Origin: an uncultured Prevotellaceae bacterium
Lineage (GTDB): Bacteria > Bacteroidota > Bacteroidia > Bacteroidales > Bacteroidaceae
NCBI GenBank assembly: GCA_946413885.1
Contig: CAMKMK010000116.1
Span: 1 to 7,441 of the forward strand
DNA length: 7,441 nucleotides
Direction of reading: 5' to 3'
The notes under the pieces were generated by a model, which saw nothing but the letters and a program-made list of their open reading frames with translations, was not told the DNA's origin and did no database searches. The position numbers and the translations under genes are program-made. The number at the start of each line of letters is the position of its first letter. The stretch's first letter is position 1. Shown piece after piece: positions 1-6,701 of the stretch.

Positions 1-39
1 GATTCCCAGCATGAAGGAAAATCTGCTGGGAATCTTTTT
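1..39 (+). terminator. Rho-independent terminator at the left edge, possibly bidirectional
   Basis: Bases 1-11 (GATTCCCAGCA) and 24-34 (TGCTGGGAATC) form a perfect 11-bp inverted repeat around a 12-base loop, followed at 35-39 by TTTTT. Read on the plus strand this is a textbook intrinsic terminator, so a plus-strand gene probably ends just left of the window, converging on carB. On the minus strand the same hairpin begins 38 bases after the carB stop codon and is preceded by AAAAA. It could therefore also end the carB transcript if a T-run follows, but those bases fall outside the window. The stem may extend left of base 1. The 33 bases between this hairpin and carB hold nothing else convincing. 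Confidence 0.83.
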
Positions 40-72
40 AACATGTCCAGAGTCGCTTTACTCTTCTCTGTT

Positions 73-3000
73 TCATTCGAATTCTTGCCAACTTTTGATT
101 TGAAGTTTGTCGAGACTGGTTTGGCAGAAGGCTTCGATGAAGACACTTGCGAGACGGGCATTGGTGATTAGAGGAATGTTGTGATCTATGGCACCACGCC
201 GGATCTTATATCCGTTGGTAAGTTCGCGCTTCGTGTGGTTCTTGGGGATGTTCACAATGAGATCGAACTGATGATTGTGGATCATGTCTATCACATTGGG
301 TACACCAGGAACTTTTTCGTCGGGCCATGCTACAGGAGTTGCCTTAGCTCCGTTCTCATTGAGATAACGGGCAGTCCCCTCTGACGCGTAGATGGTATAG
401 CCAGCCTTGACGAGAGCTTGTGCTGCATCCAACAGGGCGGCTTTCTCTTTGGCTCCACCACTGGAGATCATGATGCCCTTTTCTTTTGAGGGAATCTTGT
501 AGCCAGTAGCAATCATGGAATCGAGGAGTGCTTCCTCGAAGGTGTCACCAATACAACCGACCTCGCCCGTGGAACTCATGTCTACGCCCAAAATGGGATC
601 GGCATTCTGGAGACGAGCAAAGGAGAACTGGGAGGCTTTCACGCCGATGCGATCGATGTCGAACTCGCTCTTGTCAGGTTTCGTGTATGGAGCATCCAGC
701 ATGATACGCGTGGCTGTCTCGATGAAGTTACGTTTGAGTACCTTGCTTACGAATGGGAATGAGCGGCTGGCACGCAGGTTACATTCGATGACTTTGATGT
801 CGCGTCCCTTTGCCAGATACTGGATGTTGAAAGGACCTGATATGTTGAGTTCCTTTGCAATGGCTCGAGATATTTTCTTGATCTGGCGAACCTGAGCGAA
901 GGAGATGTTTTGAGCGGGGAAGACCATAGTAGCATCACCAGAGTGAACTCCAGCGTATTCCACATGCTCAGAGATGGCATATTCGACTACCTCACCATTC
1001 TGGGCTACCGCATCAAACTCAACCTCATTGGTCTCTTGCATGAACTGGGAGATGACGACAGGATATTCCTTACTTACCTCGCTTGCCAGTGCCAGATAAC
1101 GTTCTAATTCATCGTAATCATAGCATACATTCATCGCAGCACCAGAGAGAACGTAACTGGGACGAACCAGAACAGGGAAGTCTATGCGTTCAACGAATTT
1201 GCGCACATCATCCATATTGGTTAGTGTGCTCCACTGAGGTTGATCAATGCCCAATTTATCCAGCATAGCACTGAACTTTCCACGATTTTCGGCTCGGTCA
1301 ATAGAGACAGGACTGGTACCCAGGATGGGCACACCCTGGCGATAGAGCTTCATTGCAAGATTGTTGGGAATCTGTCCTCCTACGCTCACAATAACACCAT
1401 TGGGGTTCTCCAGATCAATGACATCCAGAACGCGTTCGAATGAGAGTTCATCGAAATAAAGATGATCACACATGTCATAATCGGTGGAGACCGTCTCAGG
1501 ATTATAATTGATCATGATACTCTTGTAACCCAGATTGCGGGCTGTGTTGATGGCATTCACAGAGCACCAGTCAAACTCTACAGACGATCCGATTCGATAG
1601 GCTCCAGAACCCAACACGATGACACTCTTCTCGTTGGTGTAGTAATTGATATCGTACCCCTTCACGGCATAAGTCATGTAGAGGTAATTTGTCAAATCGG
1701 GATGTTCACTAGCAACGGTGGGAATCCTTTTCACTGCAGGCAGAATGCCCAATTTCTTTCGCATTGCGCGTACAGCAAGATTTTCATGTTCCATGTTGCC
1801 CTGAGTGGGTTTAAGAACGAAGCGAGCAATCTGAAAGTCTGAGAATCCCCATATCTTGGCTTGACGCAAAACATCTACAGGAAGTTCTTCTAAGCTGTTG
1901 TAACTCTCCAGTACATGCTTGTAGTCTACAATATTCTTCATGCGTGACAAGAACCAGGGATCAATCTTTGTCAACTCGTAGATGCGATCAATGCTATAAC
2001 CTTCCTCCAAGGCTTGAGCGATGGCAAAGACGCGCAGGTCGGTAGGATTTTCCAATTCCTCGTTAAGATTGTCGAATCGAGTGTGATCATTACCCACGAA
2101 TCCGTGCATTCCCTGACCTATCATGCGAAGACCTTTTTGGATAAGTTCCTCGAAAGAACGACCGATAGACATAATCTCGCCTACAGACTTCATGCTGGAA
2201 CCAATCTTACGGCTCACTCCAGTGAACTTTGTCAGATCCCAGCGAGGAATCTTGCAGATAAGATAGTCTAAAGATGGTGCTACGTAAGCAGAATTGGTAG
2301 TGCCCATCTCTCCAATCTCATCAAGCGTGTATCCAAGTGCAATCTTGGCAGCCACGAAAGCCAAAGGATAGCCAGTAGCCTTGCTGGCAAGGGCAGACGA
2401 GCGACTCAGACGAGCATTGATCTCTATGATGCGATAATCATTGGTTTCAGCATTGAAGGCAAATTGGATGTTGCATTCTCCCACGATGTTGAGGTGACGT
2501 ACACAGCGGATGGTAAGATCCTGCAGATACTTCACTTGTTCTTCGGTAAGAGAACAGGTAGGAGCTACTACTATGGACTCTCCTGTGTGGATGCCTAAAG
2601 GATCGAAATTCTCCATAGAAGCTACAGTGAAGCAGTGGTCGTTGGCATCACGGATACATTCGAATTCAATTTCTTTCCATCCCTTAAGGCATTCTTCAAC
2701 CAAAACTTGAGGAGCAAAAGTGAATGCGCTCTCAGCAATCTCACGGAACGTCTCCTCGTCAGGACATACACCAGATCCAAGTCCTCCCAGTGCGTATGCA
2801 GAACGTATCATAATGGGATAACCGATGTTGCGAGCGGCAAGGATAGCCTCATCCATTGTCTCACAAGCTTGAGAAACGGGTACTTTGAGGTCTATCTTGT
2901 TGAGCTCCTTCACGAAAAGGTCTCGATCTTCGGTATTCATGATGGCTTCTGCGCTGGTTCCCAGAACTTGAACACCATATTGGCTGAGTATTCCTTGCTG

Positions 3001-3303
3001 ATGAAGTTGTGTTCCACAGTTAAGAGCTGTCTGGCCACCAAAAGCGAGCAGAATGCCGTCAGGACGTTCTTTCTTGATGATTTCAGTTACAAAATGCACA
3101 TTGACGGGTAAGAAATACACCTTGTCTGCAATACCTTTGCTGGTTTGGATTGTTGCCACATTAGGATTAACCAGAACTGACTGGATGCCTTCTTCACGTA
3201 ATGCTTTCAAGGCTTGGCTGCCTGAATAGTCAAATTCTCCTGCTTGTCCAATCTTAAGTGCGCCTGAACCCAGGACGAGCACCTTCTTCAACTGAGTTTT
3301 CAT
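73..3303 (-). CDS. carB: Carbamoyl-phosphate synthase large subunit
   Basis: Cytoplasmic enzyme that makes carbamoyl phosphate from bicarbonate, two ATP and ammonia delivered by the small subunit CarA; it feeds pyrimidine and arginine synthesis. The 1076 residues match the usual length (about 1070), so the gene is complete. Visible parts: first ATP-grasp half (about 1-400) with Q280, E294 and N296 as metal/ATP ligands in the IEINARLSRSSALASKATG motif; linking oligomerisation region (about 403-555); second ATP-grasp half (about 558-935) with the repeated GSGAYRIGSSVEFDW start, NPETVSTDYD at 601-610, and Q828, E840, N842; C-terminal MGS-like allosteric domain (about 940-1076). Wording such as GSGALKIGQAGEFDYSGSQALKAL and YNPETVSTDYDMCD is closer to eukaryotic CAD than to E. 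coli CarB, as I recall for Bacteroidetes enzymes. The ATG at 3303 places the lysine-rich start directly before the first beta strand and lies about 30 bases below a good promoter. carA is not in the 4.1 kb upstream. Confidence 0.98.
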   Translation of the reverse strand: MKTQLKKVLVLGSGALKIGQAGEFDYSGSQALKALREEGIQSVLVNPNVATIQTSKGIADKVYFLPVNVHFVTEIIKKERPDGILLAFGGQTALNCGTQLHQQGILSQYGVQVLGTSAEAIMNTEDRDLFVKELNKIDLKVPVSQACETMDEAILAARNIGYPIMIRSAYALGGLGSGVCPDEETFREIAESAFTFAPQVLVEECLKGWKEIEFECIRDANDHCFTVASMENFDPLGIHTGESIVVAPTCSLTEEQVKYLQDLTIRCVRHLNIVGECNIQFAFNAETNDYRIIEINARLSRSSALASKATGYPLAFVAAKIALGYTLDEIGEMGTTNSAYVAPSLDYLICKIPRWDLTKFTGVSRKIGSSMKSVGEIMSIGRSFEELIQKGLRMIGQGMHGFVGNDHTRFDNLNEELENPTDLRVFAIAQALEEGYSIDRIYELTKIDPWFLSRMKNIVDYKHVLESYNSLEELPVDVLRQAKIWGFSDFQIARFVLKPTQGNMEHENLAVRAMRKKLGILPAVKRIPTVASEHPDLTNYLYMTYAVKGYDINYYTNEKSVIVLGSGAYRIGSSVEFDWCSVNAINTARNLGYKSIMINYNPETVSTDYDMCDHLYFDELSFERVLDVIDLENPNGVIVSVGGQIPNNLAMKLYRQGVPILGTSPVSIDRAENRGKFSAMLDKLGIDQPQWSTLTNMDDVRKFVERIDFPVLVRPSYVLSGAAMNVCYDYDELERYLALASEVSKEYPVVISQFMQETNEVEFDAVAQNGEVVEYAISEHVEYAGVHSGDATMVFPAQNISFAQVRQIKKISRAIAKELNISGPFNIQYLAKGRDIKVIECNLRASRSFPFVSKVLKRNFIETATRIMLDAPYTKPDKSEFDIDRIGVKASQFSFARLQNADPILGVDMSSTGEVGCIGDTFEEALLDSMIATGYKIPSKEKGIMISSGGAKEKAALLDAAQALVKAGYTIYASEGTARYLNENGAKATPVAWPDEKVPGVPNVIDMIHNHQFDLIVNIPKNHTKRELTNGYKIRRGAIDHNIPLITNARLASVFIEAFCQTSLDKLQIKSWQEFE

Positions 3304-3339
3304 TAGAGTATTGGTTATATGAAATCGTTAATTTCGCCA

Positions 3340-3370
3340 CAAAGGTAGTGAGATTATTTTAAAACTCAAA
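3340..3370 (-). promoter_or_regulatory. Bacteroidetes-type promoter of carB
   Basis: Read on the minus strand, TTTG (3370-3367) is followed after exactly 19 bases by TACCTTTG (3347-3340). This fits the Bacteroidetes primary sigma factor consensus TTTG (-33), N19-21, TAnnTTTG (-7) with no mismatch. Transcription would start near 3333-3336, leaving a leader of only about 30 bases before the carB ATG. That is too short for a riboswitch or attenuator, so any pyrimidine control would have to act at the promoter. The rest of the 98-bp gap (3304-3402) shows no convincing terminator for the genes upstream. Confidence 0.8.
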
Positions 3371-3402
3371 CTTCTCAGATGGGAAATTGGGAGAGAAATA
3401 TC

Positions 3403-4176
3403 TCATTTCTCTATAGCTTCCTTTAAAGGAGTAAATTTGTAGCCTCTCTTGTGAAGAACCTTGATCAGTTTGGGAAGATGTTTAGTGTAAAATTTATCGG
3501 TTCGCTCAGGTACAGTGCCCATGTGGAAGATAAGGAGGAAACCATTGAGCCCATCCCTTTGTTCTTTATTAATAATGGTATTGTAAATAGAGTCAGAAGA
3601 CCGGTAATTCTTCATGTTGGGTGTGGTATAATCTGCCGCGCTAGCGGTTCCAGGGGTGTAATTTATGACCTGAAGTCCCATCTCCTTAGCCCAGTCAGAA
3701 ATTGTCTGATTATAGTGTTCATAAGGGGGAATAAAGTAAGGATTACTATGCTTCGTAATGCCATATCTGCCCAATTCCTCGTAACTTTTTTCCATATCTT
3801 CTTTGAATTCTTCTCGAGAGACAGACATCGTATCAGGTTGCCCCCAAGGGAAGTAGAGTAGGTGGCCGTAACTATGGCTTCCCACGTAATGTCCCTCATT
3901 TACAAGTTTTTCCACCACGTTGGGGAAGAGATGGAAGAAATGTCCAGTTAAAAAGAAGGCACCCTGAATATGATTCTTACGAAGAGTCTTCATGATAGGT
4001 TCGGCTCCATCACACTTATCAGCGGCTGTAAATACGAGAGTTATCCGTTTTTGGTTGGGATCTGTGCGGACGATTCCTCCCTGATAATATACGTTGTTGT
4101 CCTCTGCTTGAAGAAAGCTGGTAAAGCAGAGCAAGGTTGTGATGACCATAAAGGTCCTTCTTAACAGGTATGGCAT
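3403..4176 (-). CDS. Secreted polysaccharide deacetylase-like protein (divergent NodB/CE4 fold)
   Basis: Predicted exported protein of 257 residues. Residues 1-24 form a signal peptide (RR, then a hydrophobic stretch, cleavage likely after LQA24); no lipobox cysteine, so periplasmic or released. The rest reads as one NodB domain. Motif 2 is HSYGH (H101, H105, metal ligands), motif 3 is represented by YFIPPYE (147-153), W162 follows in SDW, and motif 5 is LLIFHMGT with H218. Motif 1, normally TFDDG, is instead TAADKCDG (50-57), leaving D53 and D56 as candidate acidic residues. Stretches such as FFLTG, TPGTASAADYT and NGFLLIFHMGT recall the Bacteroidetes group resembling the NodB-like domain of gellan lyase, often found in carbohydrate loci. 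Substrate is unknown; removing acetyl groups from a pectic or other glycan is inference from context. It starts 18 bp after the GH2 stop, so is probably in the same operon. A second ATG at codon 10 would shorten the signal peptide; the first start is preferred for its basic N-terminal region. Confidence 0.86.
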   Translation of the reverse strand: MPYLLRRTFMVITTLLCFTSFLQAEDNNVYYQGGIVRTDPNQKRITLVFTAADKCDGAEPIMKTLRKNHIQGAFFLTGHFFHLFPNVVEKLVNEGHYVGSHSYGHLLYFPWGQPDTMSVSREEFKEDMEKSYEELGRYGITKHSNPYFIPPYEHYNQTISDWAKEMGLQVINYTPGTASAADYTTPNMKNYRSSDSIYNTIINKEQRDGLNGFLLIFHMGTVPERTDKFYTKHLPKLIKVLHKRGYKFTPLKEAIEK

Positions 4177-4194
4177 GAACTTAAATCAGTTTTT

Positions 4195-6657
4195 CTATTC
4201 ACTTTTTATTGTAATGTTTCCCTTCAAGTTTTCAGATTTCGCAGAAAATGCGATCGATCCTTTCATTTTAGTGGTCTGGACGATAGCGGTAAGTTGCCCA
4301 GCAAAGGCATGATGTTGAGGAAGATGGAAAGGGTCAAGGTTGGTAGGATCACCGTTAGCTGCTGCACGGAATACTCCTTCTCCATTCACGGAAAACTTTA
4401 CCAAGTTCGTGGCATGTGGACATAGGTTCCCATTCTTGTCTACAACGCTAATCGTAATGTAAGCCAAATCTTGACCATTAGCAATCAGGGAGGTACGGTC
4501 GCAGGAAAGTTGCAAGTGATGAGGCTTCCCTGCTGTATGAATGGTCTTGGTTATGGCTATTTTTCCATTCTTGTCATAAGCTTTCACGGTAATTTCACCA
4601 GGTTCGTATTCCACTTGGTCCCAGATGAAACGGTAACGGCGTTGGAGCCAGAGTGAATCTTTTCCTCGTAATGACTCAGCTTCGACTTTTGAAAGTTTTT
4701 TCAGACGCCCTTGACTCACACCATTCACAAAGAGTTCTGCCTCTTCATAGGTGCTATAAGCCATTACAGGAGTTATCTTACCCTTGCGGTTTGGCCACGT
4801 CCAATGTGGCAGTACGTGTAGCATAGGCTTACTATTCCATTTGCTTTGATAAAGATAAAAGCGATCTTTGGGAAGAGAGGCCAGGTCTACGATTCCGAAG
4901 ACGGAACTGTGACTGGGCCATGCGTCAGTATCATAAGGAGAAGGCTCGCCAAGATAGTCAAAGCCAGTCCAGACAAACTGTCCAATTTCCCATTCATAAT
5001 CGTCTTCGAGGGCAAAGTCCACATCAGGAGCGTTACTCCACCAACATGCTTCAAGGTCATAACCTGTACTCTGATGATTATCGTGCATGACGTTATTTTT
5101 CAATTCTGCAGGAAACATATAAGTACCTCGAGAACTGACCGTACTGGCTGTCTCACTACCTAAGATTAGGCCTTGAGGCAATTTCTCGTAACCAGGAACA
5201 TAATATTTTGTACGATAGTTAAAACCTGGAATGTCCAGATTGGCGGCAAAACCATTCTCCAGTACGGTAGCCACTTGATCCTGTCCACAGGTTACGGGAC
5301 GAGTAGGATCTTCGCGATGACAGATATTCTGAAGGAACATGGCAACAGTAAGACCTGAGGGTTTCCACTGGTTGGGAATCTCGTTGCCAATACTCCACAT
5401 CACCACAGAGGGATGGTTTCTGTAATTGTGTAGCATATTGATCATGTCGCGTTCGGCCCATTCTTTGAAAAAACGATGGTAACCATTCTCGCACTTCGCT
5501 TCGTCCCATTCATCGAAAGGTTCAACCATCATCATGAATCCCATTTCGTCGCAGAGACGAACCAATTCGGGAGTAGGCATGTTGTGACTGGTCCGTATGG
5601 CGTTGCAACCCATATCCTTGAGGATAGAAAGTTGGTGGCGGATGGCACTCTCGTTGACGGCTGAGCCTAACGGACCTAAATCGTGGTGAAGGCAGACGCC
5701 ACGGAATTTGGTACATTTGCCATTTAGAAAGAATCCTTTGTGAGCAATGTATTCGATAGATCGAACACCGAATGAAGTGACATAAGAATCTTGTAGTTGG
5801 CCCTCCTTATTATAAATTAGGGTTTCGGCTTCATATAGATTGGGTGTCTCTGGCGACCATAGCTTAGGTGATGGAATAATTAGATTGAGTACAACGGGAA
5901 GGTTCTCCTTCACACAAATAGATTTTTCCATACGTGTTACTTCGACTCCGTTGTTCTTCACAATGGTGGCTATACGGATGGGCTCTTCACCAGGATTCTC
6001 CACTGTGATGGAATTCCGAACCAAGGCATAATCTTTTTCTACATGGGGCGTCGTGATATAGGTTCCCCAAACAGGAACATGTGTGTCATTGGTTTGGATT
6101 ACGTGAACGTTGCGATACAGTCCAGCGCCTGGATACCAACGGCTGCTCTTTTCACGATTTTGCAAACGAACGGCCAACGTGTTATTCTTCCCATCTGAAG
6201 AGAGCAGATTTGTCACGTCAACACAAAAAGAGTTGTAACCGTAGAGCCAGAATACAGCTTCATGGCCATTCACGTAGACACGTGCTTCACTCATGGCACC
6301 ATCGAAAAGGAGAGTGGTGCGACCTGTTTTGGAAACATCAAAAGAAGTTCGATACCAACCAATGCCAGCCCAGGGAAGTCCACCCGAACGTCCCGTCTTC
6401 CAAGTGGCAATGGTCTCTCCGTTTTGAGTTACAGCTACCTTCTGGAGGTCATGCTTTCGATCGAATGGACCTTTTATTGCCCAATCGTGAGGTACGGTAA
6501 CGCTTTCCCAGTCATTGTCATTAAATTCGACGGATTGGGCATTTTCCACATCACCTAAGTGAAATCTCCAACCTTCTTGAAGCAAGGTTTCTATGCGCTG
6601 AGCCGTTGCAGTATGAACCCATGTGACGAAAACTAAAAGAAAGATTCTTCTCATCAT
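4195..6657 (-). CDS. Glycoside hydrolase family 2 beta-galactosidase, exported
   Basis: Predicted retaining exo-beta-galactosidase that removes terminal galactose from beta-linked galacto-oligosaccharides. The 820 residues are complete. A signal peptide spans 1-19 (MMRRIFLLVFVTW..., cleavage likely after ATA19) without a lipobox cysteine, which suggests the periplasm. Domains in order: GH2 sugar-binding sandwich (about 22-190, with VPHDWAIKGPFD at 55-66 and GIGWYRTSF at 98-106), immunoglobulin-like domain (about 193-300), TIM barrel (about 301-605), a DUF4982-type domain (about 610-700) and a C-terminal Ig-like domain resembling Glyco_hydro2_C5 (about 710-800). The acid/base is E426 in WSIGNEIP; the nucleophile is E502 in LGSETAS. 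FRGVCLHHDLG (318-328) and NAIRTSHNMP (352-361) are standard barrel motifs. The neighbouring GH53 points to beta-1,4-galactan oligosaccharides as substrate, as for BT4667; other GH2 activities cannot be excluded by sequence alone. The gene begins 40 bp after GH53 in the same direction, so is probably co-transcribed. Confidence 0.93.
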   Translation of the reverse strand: MMRRIFLLVFVTWVHTATAQRIETLLQEGWRFHLGDVENAQSVEFNDNDWESVTVPHDWAIKGPFDRKHDLQKVAVTQNGETIATWKTGRSGGLPWAGIGWYRTSFDVSKTGRTTLLFDGAMSEARVYVNGHEAVFWLYGYNSFCVDVTNLLSSDGKNNTLAVRLQNREKSSRWYPGAGLYRNVHVIQTNDTHVPVWGTYITTPHVEKDYALVRNSITVENPGEEPIRIATIVKNNGVEVTRMEKSICVKENLPVVLNLIIPSPKLWSPETPNLYEAETLIYNKEGQLQDSYVTSFGVRSIEYIAHKGFFLNGKCTKFRGVCLHHDLGPLGSAVNESAIRHQLSILKDMGCNAIRTSHNMPTPELVRLCDEMGFMMMVEPFDEWDEAKCENGYHRFFKEWAERDMINMLHNYRNHPSVVMWSIGNEIPNQWKPSGLTVAMFLQNICHREDPTRPVTCGQDQVATVLENGFAANLDIPGFNYRTKYYVPGYEKLPQGLILGSETASTVSSRGTYMFPAELKNNVMHDNHQSTGYDLEACWWSNAPDVDFALEDDYEWEIGQFVWTGFDYLGEPSPYDTDAWPSHSSVFGIVDLASLPKDRFYLYQSKWNSKPMLHVLPHWTWPNRKGKITPVMAYSTYEEAELFVNGVSQGRLKKLSKVEAESLRGKDSLWLQRRYRFIWDQVEYEPGEITVKAYDKNGKIAITKTIHTAGKPHHLQLSCDRTSLIANGQDLAYITISVVDKNGNLCPHATNLVKFSVNGEGVFRAAANGDPTNLDPFHLPQHHAFAGQLTAIVQTTKMKGSIAFSAKSENLKGNITIKSE

Positions 6658-6682
6658 GTATGTTTTTGTCCAAAAAGAAAAG

Positions 6683-6701
6683 GGTTGTTATCGGTTGTTA
6701 T
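6683..6701. repeat. Short tandem direct repeat over the GH53 stop codon
   Basis: The 9-mer GGTTGTTAT occurs at 6683-6691 and again at 6693-6701, a period of 10 bases. On the minus strand the first copy read covers the GH53 TAA stop (6700-6698) and the second lies in the 40-bp gap before the GH2 start. It looks like a small local duplication; no function is evident. The remainder of the gap is A/T-rich, with no strong Shine-Dalgarno sequence, which is common in Bacteroidetes. Confidence 0.6.

Noticed and set aside
49..64. Small inverted repeat AGAGT-6-ACTCT after carB
   Set aside because: Only 5 bp of stem and no following T-run on either strand; the hairpin at 1-34 is far stronger.
515..895. 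Plus-strand open frame of 126 codons
   Set aside because: It is antisense to the C-terminal third of carB and has no recognisable protein features.
2635..3111. Plus-strand open frame of 158 codons
   Set aside because: It lies fully antisense inside the strongly conserved carB gene, and its translation shows no recognisable domain; it is a shadow frame.
3393..3404. Near-palindrome GAGAAATATCTC at the deacetylase stop codon, considered as an operon terminator
   Set aside because: The stem is only 4 bp with a 4-base loop, is A/T-rich and overlaps the stop codon; no T-run follows.
6081..6500. Plus-strand open frame of 139 codons
   Set aside because: It is antisense to the N-terminal domains of the GH2 gene, and the translation is low in recognisable structure.
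6663..6676. Inverted repeat TTTTTGTCCAAAAA upstream of the GH2 start, considered as an operator or hairpin
   Set aside because: An A/T-rich chance palindrome with almost no loop; not repeated elsewhere in the window and not matching a site I know.
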